Positions 7,468 to 16,946 of a stretch of 64,000 nucleotides of DNA are shown here, in pieces. The notes under the pieces were generated by a model. That model had not been told where the DNA came from. It did no database searches and saw nothing but the letters and a program-made list of their open reading frames with translations. The stretch covers positions 1,302,001-1,366,000 of the forward strand of contig NZ_CP172312.1 of assembly GCF_047946665.1 (NCBI RefSeq). The letters are read 5' to 3'. The stretch comes from Allohahella sp002354735 (lineage in GTDB: Bacteria > Pseudomonadota > Gammaproteobacteria > Pseudomonadales > Oleiphilaceae). A program made the translations under genes and the position numbers. Positions within the stretch are counted from its first letter, which is position 1. Every line of letters starts with the position of its first letter.

Positions 7468-9063
7468 TTAATCATCGCTGTCATCCGGGAGGTAGGGTTG
7501 ATGCTGCAAGGGCAGGCTGATACGAAAGGTAGTCCCGATGCCGCTGCGTCCGTCAAATACCTCCACCCGGCCACCGTGAGCACCGATCATGCCATGACAG
7601 ATGGCGAGACCGAGCCCGGTCCCCTTTTGTCGATCACCCTTGGCTGCGCTATAGAACATATCGAAGACCTTGTGTCGTTCGGCCGTGGGAATGCCCGGGC
7701 CTTCGTCAGCGATATCGAGGTGGAGGGCGCCTTCGCGTAACGAAGCCTCAATGCTGATCTGCGATTCTTCTGGGGCAAAGCGGGCGGCGTTCTCAAGTAT
7801 ATTGACAACAGCCTGCTCGATGAGGGCTGCATGGACAAACAACAATGGAATATTGTCCGCTAGGCGAACATCGACTTTGAAACGGGCCAGCACCGACTGC
7901 AGACGGTGAGTGGCTGAACCTACGATGTCACTGAGGGTCACCCAGTCTCGTTCGAGCTTGAGCGGGCCATAGCCCAGGCGGGTCATATCGAGCAGGTTCT
8001 CCACGTAGCGATTGAGGCGTTCGGCTTCCTGCAAAGTCCCTTCAAGGAGTTCGATACGATCCTCAGCCGTCAGCCTGTCGTGGTATTGCAGGAGACTTGA
8101 CGTCGATCCAATCATCGTAGCGAGGGGTGTTTTCAGATCATGTGATACGGAGGACAGCAGTGCCGAGCGAAGCCGCTCAGTTTCTGCATCCAGACGTGCC
8201 GCTTCCAGCCGCGACGAGAGGCGGGCGCGTTCAAGTGCCTGTGCAATCAGCTGGCAGTAGCCGGTAATCTGTGCCTCGCTCCAGGCATCCTGCCCCCTCT
8301 TGTGATTCAGTGACAGCCCGAGCATTGCCAGAATCTCGCCTTGCGCGGCTGCTAACGTATACAATTGCAGCTCTGAGCTCCACTCACGCGGTCCGATCGT
8401 ACTGGCTTCGCCCCGCGGGGAGATCAGCATTTGAGCCTGCTGTAGTATCTGCTCGCTCAGCGCGTCCTCTGTTTCTGGATAACAAAGTACCTGCCGGCAT
8501 CCTCCGTGCTCCTCGATCTGCAGCCAACAGATCGCGCTATTCAGACGGGGATGCAGGAAGATGGCCCCTGCCTTCATGATGTCCAGCTCCCCTGCAGCGC
8601 CAGCAATTTCCTGACTCAAGCCAAGCAGATCACCAATACGTCGCTTGCTTTCGCGCAGTGCGAGCATTTGCTGGCGTAATCGTGTAGCGAGATTGCCGGT
8701 CACGCTTGAAAGCAGCAGGAAGAAAGCTACGGTCGCAACGTCATCCCGATGAGCGATGACGAAGGTATGATAGGGCTCAGTGAAAAAGTAGTTATAGACT
8801 AACAAACCAAGTAGCGAGCTCCAGAGCGAAGCACCTACGCTTGTGCGGACGGCCGCTATAAGCACACCAACCAGCAGCACAGGCAATACGTTTGTTCGTG
8901 GCAGAAGCTGATCGATCATCAGGGCGGCCAGCATGGCCGCTGCCATGATCGCGGTCGCAGCGAAGTAGTCGTACCAACTGTGATGCAGACTCCATGACGA
9001 CCTTGCGGCTGAATCCATCTTCTTACCGTTGTCTGTGAAGGGTTCTGATATATAAGTTGGCAC
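7468..9063 (-). CDS. KdpD-like sensor histidine kinase lacking the N-terminal KdpD/Usp domains
   Basis: A 531-residue membrane kinase. After a short cytoplasmic start it has four closely spaced hydrophobic segments of the DUF4118 type (residues about 35-130), a GAF-like region, the H-box SSVSHDLKTPLATMIG, and ATPase boxes ENAARFAPEE, DEGPGIP and KGTGLGLAI. Full KdpD has an additional N-terminal sensor and universal-stress domain of about 390 residues with a Walker A motif; this is missing, so it represents the short KdpD form. The frame begins with GTG at 9063; an ATG at 9018 would give 516 residues and is also plausible. It is divergent from the MaoC gene and first in the trkH operon. Confidence 0.88.
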   Translation of the reverse strand: MPTYISEPFTDNGKKMDSAARSSWSLHHSWYDYFAATAIMAAAMLAALMIDQLLPRTNVLPVLLVGVLIAAVRTSVGASLWSSLLGLLVYNYFFTEPYHTFVIAHRDDVATVAFFLLLSSVTGNLATRLRQQMLALRESKRRIGDLLGLSQEIAGAAGELDIMKAGAIFLHPRLNSAICWLQIEEHGGCRQVLCYPETEDALSEQILQQAQMLISPRGEASTIGPREWSSELQLYTLAAAQGEILAMLGLSLNHKRGQDAWSEAQITGYCQLIAQALERARLSSRLEAARLDAETERLRSALLSSVSHDLKTPLATMIGSTSSLLQYHDRLTAEDRIELLEGTLQEAERLNRYVENLLDMTRLGYGPLKLERDWVTLSDIVGSATHRLQSVLARFKVDVRLADNIPLLFVHAALIEQAVVNILENAARFAPEESQISIEASLREGALHLDIADEGPGIPTAERHKVFDMFYSAAKGDRQKGTGLGLAICHGMIGAHGGRVEVFDGRSGIGTTFRISLPLQHQPYLPDDSDD

Positions 9064-9239
9064 AGCCTAGGGGTAAACCCTGTAAACGGGCTAGTAGTGA
9101 AATCGCACCTTGCATAAATGTTTCGTAAAATTCCCGTGATGAAGCACCATTGGAAGTGCCTGCCCATGCTGACAATCAGCTTCATCTTGTGCGAAAGTCG
9201 AGCTTTCTGACCAACAACAATATTCTGAAGGGACTCAAC

Positions 9240-10106
9240 ATGAAGGCAGTCGATTTCGAGTCATTGAGCCGCTATGCGCGAGTGCTTGGCACAATACGAA
9301 AGAAACCGGGCAGGGTGGAGACGCTGCCATCGGCCAGCTATGTCGACCGGGAGGTCAGCATCGATGGCGACCATCTCTCCCGCTATGCCGCACTCTGTGG
9401 TTTCAGTGCTGATCAGGGGGTGCCGCTGACTTATCCGCAGCTGCTTACCTTCCCCCTTGCGCTCGAATACATGGCGTCCGATGCATCACCGTGGTCTGGT
9501 CTCGGTACCGTGCACCTGGCCAGTGATATCCGGCAGTTTCAGGCCCTGAATATCGGCGATCGTGTGATGGTAGAGCTGTGGACAGGCACCTTGATGGCGC
9601 ACAGGCGCGGGCAAGTCTTCACCTTGGAGTCGCGTATCATGCGAGGCACGCAGGAGGTATGGGCTTCCACCCAGAGTCTGCTGCGCATAGGCGTGCAGGA
9701 CCCGCAGGGCGACCCTTACCGCGCATTGCCTGGAGCCTCTGAACCCCTGGCTCTGTCAGCGACGTTCAAGGCCAGCAGCAACATCGGTCGGCGCTATGGC
9801 CTGGTGTCAGGCGATCTCAATCCCATACACCTCACCGCTGTGTCAGCCAAACTGTTCGGATTCCGCCGCGCTATTGCCCACGGCATGTGGACCAAGGCCC
9901 GCGCTCTGGCCGAACTGCTGCCCTCAGGTCGCACTGATACAGCGGAGGTGAAAGTTGAATTCAAGTCTCCACTGTTGCTACCTGCCAAGGCGGCGCTCTG
10001 GGCGAGCCGGGACGAGAGTGGGTCGAGCTTCGAAATCCGCGGTGACGCCAGCCAGACTACCCACCTTCGCGGTCGGCTTAAATTGCAAGGGCCGGGGCCG
10101 GCGTAA
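9240..10106 (+). CDS. MaoC-like hotdog acyl-CoA dehydratase
   Basis: A 288-residue protein with a double-hotdog layout. The C-terminal half holds the hydratase-2 signature SGDLNPIHLTAVSAKLFGF followed by AIAHGMWT, in which Asp and His form the catalytic pair of (R)-specific enoyl-CoA hydratases. The N-terminal half resembles the non-catalytic FAS1-type dehydratase repeat. It likely hydrates trans-2-enoyl-CoA or dehydrates the 3-hydroxyacyl form in fatty acid or polyester metabolism. The ATG at 9240 is chosen for the upstream GAAGGGA; the frame is open from 9150. Its stop is 4 bp from that of the convergent AI-2E family gene. Confidence 0.85.
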   Translation: MKAVDFESLSRYARVLGTIRKKPGRVETLPSASYVDREVSIDGDHLSRYAALCGFSADQGVPLTYPQLLTFPLALEYMASDASPWSGLGTVHLASDIRQFQALNIGDRVMVELWTGTLMAHRRGQVFTLESRIMRGTQEVWASTQSLLRIGVQDPQGDPYRALPGASEPLALSATFKASSNIGRRYGLVSGDLNPIHLTAVSAKLFGFRRAIAHGMWTKARALAELLPSGRTDTAEVKVEFKSPLLLPAKAALWASRDESGSSFEIRGDASQTTHLRGRLKLQGPGPA

Positions 10107-10110
10107 GTCA

Positions 10111-11232
10111 TCAGCCCGAATTTGAGCCCTCACGCTGCCCATCATCGCCCTGGGTGGTAGAAAGGTCACCCATCTCGTCGTCTGTTCTGTCGCCCAGGTA
10201 GTCGCGCACGTAAACCTTGTTCATCATCACAAGCAGTACAGCGGCCACGGGGGCCGCCAGGAGCAGCCCGAGAACGCCAGCGAAGAGGCCAAGGCTGACC
10301 TGGATCGCCACTAGTACGGCCGGTGGAATTTCGATGGCCTGACGCTGGACGAGCGGCGTGATCACGTAACCCTCCATGCCTTGGATGACGAAATACAGGA
10401 TCGCCACATGCAGTACCAACTGCGGTTCGCCCTGGGTGTAGGCGACTAACAGTGCGGGAATCGCTGCCATCATCGGCCCGAAGTTCGGTATGAACTCCAG
10501 TAACGCGGCCAGCAGGCCGAGCGAGAGGGCCATCGGCATGCCAAGCGCCCATAAGCCAAGCCCTATCAGCAAACCGACCAGGGCCATCGACGCAATTCTA
10601 CCAAGCATCCACCAGCTCAGTTTCTCCACCAGTGCGTCCAGCACTTCCGAGGCATAGGCTCGACGATGCTGCGGAAACAGGCGGATCAGCATTGTTCGGT
10701 AAGTCTGCGGTTCAAAGGCGACGAAAAGGCCAATGAAGAAGATGATGACCACATTGACCAAGGAACCGAAAGTGGTCGAGAACACGCCAGACACTTTCGA
10801 GAACCATTCACTCATCTGACTGCCATCGGCCTCGGCCTGTTGCTGCTGCACCTCGTCGATGACCTTGTTGGCCATCGGCAGGTCGGAGAGCTGCTGCTTG
10901 AGCTCGGCGATGCTATTCGGCACGACCTCCGCCAGTTGCTGGAACTGCTGGGTAACGTTCGATGCAAAGGTGAATGCAAACAGACCGAATAGACCCAGCA
11001 ACAGGAGTATCACAAGCCCAAGGGCAGTGCGGTGACCAAGCGGGGTGTGGCGGCTGATCCACTGCACAGGTATGAGATAGAACAGGGCAAGCAAGAGACC
11101 GGCAAACAGAATGAGCAGGACTTCGTGCCCAAACCAGAGTGTCGTCAGCAGGATGATTGTCGTGGCGAAAATCAGCGCTACTTTCCAGGCTCTGTGCACG
11201 AAGCGGTCTGAATCGCTGGGCGAATACTTCAT
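10111..11232 (-). CDS. AI-2E family transporter (PerM/YdiK-like permease)
   Basis: A 373-residue inner membrane protein of the AI-2E transporter (UPF0118) family. The hydrophobic segments are in the usual pattern: a paired N-terminal cluster, a soluble middle region (Gln-rich, residues about 100-145), and a C-terminal bundle including the conserved EFIPNFGPMMAAIPALLVA and a GMEGYVITPLVQ-type motif. Members export small molecules or ions; the substrate cannot be told. The ATG at 11232 is chosen because AAAAAGGA precedes it; the frame is open up to 11361. A hydrophilic, acidic tail closes the protein. Confidence 0.88.
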   Translation of the reverse strand: MKYSPSDSDRFVHRAWKVALIFATTIILLTTLWFGHEVLLILFAGLLLALFYLIPVQWISRHTPLGHRTALGLVILLLLGLFGLFAFTFASNVTQQFQQLAEVVPNSIAELKQQLSDLPMANKVIDEVQQQQAEADGSQMSEWFSKVSGVFSTTFGSLVNVVIIFFIGLFVAFEPQTYRTMLIRLFPQHRRAYASEVLDALVEKLSWWMLGRIASMALVGLLIGLGLWALGMPMALSLGLLAALLEFIPNFGPMMAAIPALLVAYTQGEPQLVLHVAILYFVIQGMEGYVITPLVQRQAIEIPPAVLVAIQVSLGLFAGVLGLLLAAPVAAVLLVMMNKVYVRDYLGDRTDDEMGDLSTTQGDDGQREGSNSG

Positions 11233-11502
11233 TTCAACATCCTTTTTACGCCGGTGGGTCCTTAGAGCGTACGCGATAGTGGTGTGGCCGGATGCCTGCC
11301 TCGTCCAGGCGGGCCTCATATTCAGGCGACCGTTACGTCGGCGCAGCGGTAACAGGTTCACTCATCGATGAGGTAAATGTCCCACAGCATCACATCGGGC
11401 GATAATGACAAGGAATTGCCTGACAATGAGTCAGTTTCGACCTTGACCCCCTCTCACCGATATTCAATATTGCTCCTGCCAACGCTCAGCAGGATTGAAC
11501 AG

Positions 11503-13326
11503 ATGATGGACTACAAGGCCCCACTGCGCGACATGCGCTTCCTGATCAACGAAGTGCTCGATTACCCGTCGCACTATGCCGCACTGCCAAACGGCGCAGA
11601 CGCCACTCCGGATATGGTCGAAGCCATTCTCGAAGGCGCAGCGACCTTGTGCGAAGAGGTGCTGGCGCCCCTGAACCTGTCTGGCGATCGAGAAGGCTGT
11701 CGCTTCGAGAACGGTGAGGTCAGCACACCCACTGGCTTTCGTGAGGCGTACCGTCAGTTCGTCGACGGCGGCTGGCAGGGTCTTTCGTTTCCGGAAGCCT
11801 ATGGCGGCCAGGGCTTACCAGCGTCGATCAGCGCCATAAAGTCCGAGATGATGGGCACCGCCAACTGGTCGTTCGCCATGTATCCAGGGCTTAGCGTCGG
11901 TTGCATCAACACCATTGTGCAGTTTGGGAGTGATGAGCAGAAAGACATGTACCTGCCATCGCTGGTGTCCGGTGAATGGACGGGCACGATGTGTTTGACC
12001 GAGCCGCAATGCGGCACCGATCTGGGTCAGATACAGACCAGGGCTGAACTTGCGGACGACGGCACCTACAGAGTTACCGGCACCAAGATATTTATCTCAG
12101 CCGGCGAACATGATTTGACCGACAACATCATCCATATCGTGCTCGCACGTGTGACGGGGGCACCTGCCGGTACCCGTGGTATTTCATTGTTCATCGTGCC
12201 CAAGTTCCTGGTTTCGGCCGCTGGCGTGCCCGGGAAACGTAACGACCTGGCGTGTGGCTCAATCGAGCACAAGATGGGTATTCGTGCATCGGCAACCGCA
12301 GTGCTCAATTTCGATGGGGCGACGGCGTTCATGATGGGTGAAGAGAACAAGGGGCTCGAAGCCATGTTCACCTTCATGAATACCGCCCGCATCGGTACCG
12401 CGATACAGGGCGTCTGTCATGCCGAGGCGTCGTTTCAGCGGGCATTGCAGTATGCCAGCGAACGGCGCTCCATGCGGGCCCTCTCCGGCAAAAAGGATCC
12501 TGATTTCAAGGCCGATGCGCTCATCTGGCATCCCGACGTCCGACGGATGCTGCTGACACAGAAGGCCATCGCTGAAGGCGGGCGGGCGATGATCTACAGC
12601 GTCGCCAAGATCGCCGACTTTCTTGTCAATGCCGTGCTCGATGGTGATGTCAGCAGGCAGAAGGAGGAAGATAGCTGCCTAGGTTTCTACACGCCCATCC
12701 TCAAGGGTTTCCTGACCGAAATGGGCCTGGAAGCGGCTAACCTGGGTATGCAGGTGTACGGTGGGCATGGCTACATCCACGAACACGGCATGGAACAGAT
12801 CGCGCGTGATGCCCGAATTGCGACGCTTTACGAAGGGACGACAGGTATACAGGCGCTCGATCTGCTGGGGCGCAAGGTGCTGCTGGCGACGAAGGGCAAA
12901 TGCGTTCGCGACTTTACGCTGACCATGATGAAGTTCTCCAGGGGTCGTCTACTCCAGCCGGGCGCCATTGGCAAGATGGCGCGAAGCCTGCTCAAGCGCA
13001 GCGTCGAATGGAACATCCTTACCGGTCGCATCATGCTGCGCGCAACCAAGGATCGGGAAGCAGTAGGTTCGGCCTCGGTGGACTACCTCATGTATTCAGG
13101 CTTCGTGATGATGGCCTATTTCTGGGCGCTGCAGGCAGACAAGGCGAGTGAACTGCTGCGCAGTGGCGCGGGCCGGGAGTCGGACGAGTTCTATCGCGCG
13201 AAGATTCAAACCGCGCAGTTCTACTTCGAACGTTTACTGCCCAGGGCCGGTTCACACTATACCAGCGCCATCGCACCGACCAGCTCGGTGTTGGACATGG
13301 ACAAGAGCCACTTCGCCTTTGGCTGA
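11503..13326 (+). CDS. Large acyl-CoA dehydrogenase with C-terminal extension
   Basis: A 607-residue flavoenzyme that should oxidise acyl-CoA to trans-2-enoyl-CoA and pass electrons to ETF. It has the N-terminal MDYKAPLRDMRF start of the roughly 600-residue FadE/DmdC-like class, the FAD/substrate motif GTMCLTEPQCGTDLG, and GMQVYGGHGYIHEHGMEQ followed by RDARIATLYEGTTGIQ, which supplies the catalytic Glu of this class. A C-terminal acetyl-CoA dehydrogenase-like domain occupies the last 130 residues. The frame is open from 11377, but family starts match 11503/11506 and AGGA lies upstream. The substrate chain is unknown. Confidence 0.9.
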   Translation: MMDYKAPLRDMRFLINEVLDYPSHYAALPNGADATPDMVEAILEGAATLCEEVLAPLNLSGDREGCRFENGEVSTPTGFREAYRQFVDGGWQGLSFPEAYGGQGLPASISAIKSEMMGTANWSFAMYPGLSVGCINTIVQFGSDEQKDMYLPSLVSGEWTGTMCLTEPQCGTDLGQIQTRAELADDGTYRVTGTKIFISAGEHDLTDNIIHIVLARVTGAPAGTRGISLFIVPKFLVSAAGVPGKRNDLACGSIEHKMGIRASATAVLNFDGATAFMMGEENKGLEAMFTFMNTARIGTAIQGVCHAEASFQRALQYASERRSMRALSGKKDPDFKADALIWHPDVRRMLLTQKAIAEGGRAMIYSVAKIADFLVNAVLDGDVSRQKEEDSCLGFYTPILKGFLTEMGLEAANLGMQVYGGHGYIHEHGMEQIARDARIATLYEGTTGIQALDLLGRKVLLATKGKCVRDFTLTMMKFSRGRLLQPGAIGKMARSLLKRSVEWNILTGRIMLRATKDREAVGSASVDYLMYSGFVMMAYFWALQADKASELLRSGAGRESDEFYRAKIQTAQFYFERLLPRAGSHYTSAIAPTSSVLDMDKSHFAFG

Positions 13327-13330
13327 GAGA

Positions 13331-13354
13331 ACGGCCAGCTGAACGGCTGGCCGT
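13331..13354. terminator. Hairpin between convergent genes
   Basis: A perfect 9-bp stem (ACGGCCAGC with GCTGGCCGT) and a 6-base loop, 5 bases after the acyl-CoA dehydrogenase stop and 12 bases before the convergent beta-propeller gene's stop. There is no U-run on either side. It may serve both transcripts. Confidence 0.5.
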
Positions 13355-13366
13355 AATGATCGCTCT

Positions 13367-14608
13367 CTACTGATTCCAACCGGCAGGAATGTAGCCCTCG
13401 CGGATCCGCTGTGGATGATCACCGACATCTACGCGAGCCACTTCCTCGCCAGTCGCAAAGGAAATCACCGACATCTGGTCAGTGCCGCTCCATGACACAT
13501 AACAATGCTCGCCAGCGGCATCGGTGGTCACCCAGTAAGGCTTGGTGCCGATATCTATCAGCAGCTCATATTCGAAGGTCTCTCTGGAAACTATCGCTAC
13601 GTAGTCGCTCATGGTGCCGGCTACACAGAGGGTCTTGTCGTCACCACTGAGCGCAATGCCATGATGAGCTGAATCGTTGACGTAATCGCGTCGCGGCACA
13701 TCCGGTATCAGATTCGGCAGATCAGCCTTTCTCGTGATGCGGTCCTGGACCATATCGTATTCAACGAAGCCATGCAGGAATGAGAGCTGGAAATAGAAAT
13801 AACGCTCATCATCAGTATGCGTCATGGGTCGGACCGCCGGACTCAAGCCGGGAAAGCCGGCTGCAGCGAGCTTTTCCGCCATATCAAACTTCTTGACGAT
13901 TTCCAGAGAGCTGGCATCTACGATCTGGAATACGCGGTCACCCTTGGTAGAGTCCCAGAAACTCGAATCGAGTGGCGTGAAGACATTCCCGATACTGGCG
14001 TGATAAATCAGCTTACCGTCTTTCGAGTACACATTCTCATGCGGGGAATTGCCTGACGGGAAGCGACCGCGCTCGGCGCCGGTTTCTACATCGAGAATAT
14101 GCACCACCTTGCCTGTCGAGGCCGAGACAGCGACTTCAGTGCCATCCGGCGACAGCGCCATGTGGTCGGAGCGGAAACCCTCGACCTGAAAGCGCCAGGC
14201 GATTTTCCCGGTTGCCATTTCGATGGCCACCACGTCGGCAAAGCTGGGGCGTGAGATGACCAGCAGCCGCCCATCCAGGCTGCTGTACATGTCGTCGACC
14301 AGCTGATCATTGCCTTCGCCGATCAGGTTTCTCACAGTCTGGAATCCAATGAGGCGGATTGGGTTGAACAGCAGCTCGGTCATACGCTTGCGCTTGTCAG
14401 GCACGGCGTTAATGCGTCCAATCGGTGCATAGGATTCGCTGTCAATTACATCAATAGTGCCTTCCCAGTTATTGCCGACGAATATTACGCGACGCGTATC
14501 AGCGGCGCTCGCGGTCTGAACGCCGGCGGAGCCGAGGAGCAGCGCAGCGGACATTGTCAGTACACGACACAGGATTGGCTTTTGTATGGTTTTGAGTGTT
14601 GAAAACAT
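13367..14608 (-). CDS. Secreted YncE-like beta-propeller protein
   Basis: A 413-residue exported protein. The signal peptide MFSTLKTIQKPILCRVLTMS continues to a cleavage near TASA-ADTRR. The mature protein consists of repeated blade segments of the YncE/SMP-30-like type (GNNWEGTIDVIDSESY, HMALSPDGTEVAVSASTGKVVHI, HGIALSGDDKTLCVAGT, EHCYVSWSGTDQMSVIS), consistent with a seven-bladed propeller. It probably works in the periplasm as a binding protein or an enzyme without a recognised active site. AAGGAAA precedes the ATG at 14608. It is a single gene, convergent with the acyl-CoA dehydrogenase gene. Confidence 0.8.
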   Translation of the reverse strand: MFSTLKTIQKPILCRVLTMSAALLLGSAGVQTASAADTRRVIFVGNNWEGTIDVIDSESYAPIGRINAVPDKRKRMTELLFNPIRLIGFQTVRNLIGEGNDQLVDDMYSSLDGRLLVISRPSFADVVAIEMATGKIAWRFQVEGFRSDHMALSPDGTEVAVSASTGKVVHILDVETGAERGRFPSGNSPHENVYSKDGKLIYHASIGNVFTPLDSSFWDSTKGDRVFQIVDASSLEIVKKFDMAEKLAAAGFPGLSPAVRPMTHTDDERYFYFQLSFLHGFVEYDMVQDRITRKADLPNLIPDVPRRDYVNDSAHHGIALSGDDKTLCVAGTMSDYVAIVSRETFEYELLIDIGTKPYWVTTDAAGEHCYVSWSGTDQMSVISFATGEEVARVDVGDHPQRIREGYIPAGWNQ

Positions 14609-14711
14609 TAGGGTTTCCTTGTTCTTGTCGGTAGGGTGCGCAACGCACCCGGGATCGTACAACCCTCTCAGGTTATAGCGAATGACAAGCCGAACTGAGA
14701 ATCTGGTCGCA

Positions 14712-15605
14712 TTATCGACGGTAAAAGCGGAACTGCGCGTGCTGTTGCCACCACAGCCCGATGATGATCAGAACCAGGCCGATATAGGTCGAAGGCCGAA
14801 TGGTTTCACCAAGAATGAAGTGAATGAACACGAGCGACAGGAAAGGCGAGATGAAGATAAGATTGCTGACCTGGGAGGTGTTTTCAGCAAGTCGCATGGC
14901 CCGGCTCCAGAGCACGAAAGCGATGCCCATTTCAAACACGCCGATATAGACAGCGGCCAGAACACCGGTGCCAATATCCTTTGGCAGCCCCGTCGTGGCG
15001 AGACAAAGCAGAAGGATGAACGGCAGACCGAAGAGGAAGTTCAGGAAGAGACCCGCCAGCGGGTCGCGGGTGTCACGAGTATTGATGATCCAGTACATCG
15101 CCCAGATCACGGTGCTGGCCAGCGCCATTCCCACACCGATGGAATCGGAAAATTCAAGTCCCAGTAGATCACCACGGGTTGCGATGACCACCACGCCGCT
15201 ATAGCAAACGAGGCCCGCCAGCAAGTCGCTCCGGCTGAGTTTCTGACCAAGCAGTGGTACCGACAGGTACGTGAGGGTGAGTGCCCAGGTATAGTTTAGC
15301 GGCTGCGCCTCCTGTGCCGGCAGTCGATCGAAGGCTTCGAAGAGCACGAGGTAATACAGTACAGGGTTGAGCAGACCCATGAGCACCGAGATCAGATACT
15401 GCCGGGGCGAGAGCGCGATAACCGCCTGCCAGCGGCGCTGCAGCGTCAGTATGCAGGCGAGGACCAGGACCGACGTGGCGCAGGCGACCAGCATTAGCTG
15501 CAGAGGACTGAGCTCGCCGAGCGAGAGCTTGAAGGCTGTGGCGACGGTCGACCAGAGCATAACCGTCGCTGCACCGAATGCGAGAGCCTGTTTCTGATTC
15601 TTCAG
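14712..15605 (-). CDS. EamA/DMT-family permease, probable CTG start
   Basis: An inner membrane drug/metabolite transporter of about 297 residues with two EamA repeats and about ten helices; a second-repeat feature is the late GETIRPSTYIGLVLIIIG. The first ATG (15560) would cut off half of helix 1. Upstream codons remain open and read LKNQKQALAFGAATV, which continues the typical DMT beginning (KNQKQALAFG...LLWSTVATAFKL). The only start-like codon there is CTG at 15605, with GAGGG about 9 bases before it. I therefore favour a non-standard CTG start. The substrate is unknown. Confidence 0.8.
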   Translation of the reverse strand: MKNQKQALAFGAATVMLWSTVATAFKLSLGELSPLQLMLVACATSVLVLACILTLQRRWQAVIALSPRQYLISVLMGLLNPVLYYLVLFEAFDRLPAQEAQPLNYTWALTLTYLSVPLLGQKLSRSDLLAGLVCYSGVVVIATRGDLLGLEFSDSIGVGMALASTVIWAMYWIINTRDTRDPLAGLFLNFLFGLPFILLLCLATTGLPKDIGTGVLAAVYIGVFEMGIAFVLWSRAMRLAENTSQVSNLIFISPFLSLVFIHFILGETIRPSTYIGLVLIIIGLWWQQHAQFRFYRR

Positions 15606-15682
15606 ATGCCGACGCCCTCATGAGCTGTCAGCGTTGCGAAGTGTCTCCTCCAAGGCGCGAAAATCACCGCGTGCAAAGCCTC

Positions 15683-16756
15683 CTATACGGTTCTTCTGAT
15701 GGGCTCTGCGGCCAAGAGAAGTGCCTCGCCAGCCGCGACAATTTCCTTGCCGATGGCAATATTGCCGGCTGAGCCCGCGAGTGCAGCCTCGGCATTGCGT
15801 TCAACATCATGCATGAGCGCAACCACCCTGCGCAGCTCTTCGATCTGCACGCTGGTCAGGCTGGAAATTTCCTCGACTGAATGTTGACCTTGGAGAACGG
15901 CATCCTGCAGTGCTTCATAAAGCGCGCTGATCCGGCCCTGGCTCTCAGCAACGATAGCTTGAAGCGAGTGGGAAAATTTTGTCGCCTCATCACAGAGATC
16001 AAGTTCGACAGCGCTCAGATCATGAACGAGCTTGTTGATATCTTTCGCCTTGGTTCCTGCTTTCTGCGCAAGGCTTTTGACTTCGTCAGCTACGACGGCG
16101 AAGCCTCGCCCGAGGTCGCCGGCTCGTGCTGCTTCGATTGCGGCGTTGAGCGCGAGCAGGTTTGTCTGATCCGATATATCGGATATGGTCTTGGTGATCT
16201 CGTTGATCTGGTTAAATTCGGTGCTGAAGGTTTCCATTTTCACCACAAGCGTACCGGACCACTGCGCCGCCCGCACGACTTCTGCAATGAGGCTTTGCAT
16301 GTGCTTCTGAACCGAAATCGCTGTCTGATTCAACTGGGCAATTTCGACCCCAGTCGCACTCGAAGTTTTTTCGATATTCACCCCATGTTGTGAAGCCGTC
16401 TCGATGGCCTGGTTGGTAACCTTGATGTGCTCAAGTCGCTCACCCGAGGCGACATTGACCCGGGTGGCCACTTCGCTGACCCGTTTGCCGAGCGCGATCA
16501 CCCCCTCCGCCTGCTGTTTCAGTTTCAAGTCTGGCTGTATTACTGCCTCAGCCTCCGTCGCAGCACGCTCACGATCACGATGCAGTGCACTCCACTGCCC
16601 GAAGAGAAACACGCAAAACGGCACAGTGTAGGTCAGCATCAGTCTGATGACGCTCACGGGCTCAGTGCCAAGGAGCCCCTGCCACTGGTTGATGAGATTG
16701 AGAATGGTGCCCACCACCAGCGCGACCCAGCACGCTTTCAGAAAGTTCAGTTTCAT
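15683..16756 (-). CDS. Methyl-accepting chemotaxis protein with N-terminal NrtS-like membrane domain
   Basis: A 357-residue short chemoreceptor with no periplasmic ligand domain. The first ~60 residues make two helices with VALVVGTILNLINQWQGLLG, which resembles NrtS, a small nitrate/nitrite transporter-associated membrane domain. A linker and a signalling domain follow, whose hairpin carries DISDQTNLLALNAAIEAARAGD and GRGFAVVADEVKSLAQKA. It should report to CheA/CheW. GTG 16762 is also possible; ATG 16756 has AAGAG before it. With no sensor domain outside the membrane, the cue is probably inside the cell or membrane-borne. Confidence 0.85.
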   Translation of the reverse strand: MKLNFLKACWVALVVGTILNLINQWQGLLGTEPVSVIRLMLTYTVPFCVFLFGQWSALHRDRERAATEAEAVIQPDLKLKQQAEGVIALGKRVSEVATRVNVASGERLEHIKVTNQAIETASQHGVNIEKTSSATGVEIAQLNQTAISVQKHMQSLIAEVVRAAQWSGTLVVKMETFSTEFNQINEITKTISDISDQTNLLALNAAIEAARAGDLGRGFAVVADEVKSLAQKAGTKAKDINKLVHDLSAVELDLCDEATKFSHSLQAIVAESQGRISALYEALQDAVLQGQHSVEEISSLTSVQIEELRRVVALMHDVERNAEAALAGSAGNIAIGKEIVAAGEALLLAAEPIRRTV

Positions 16757-16946
16757 ATTCACTCTTGGTCCGGCCTGTTTGGATACAGCTTAGTTGAGAT
16801 CAGAATTTTTGAGATGTTGTACTGTCGTGCCGGGCTTTTTTATGCGGATTATTCAGCGCTGACGACGGTATCAACCGGATGTCGTATGTCATCGAGCCGC
16901 TGTGATTGATAGTGTCGGGGCTTAGTGATTTTCGGAGCCCTCGAAG

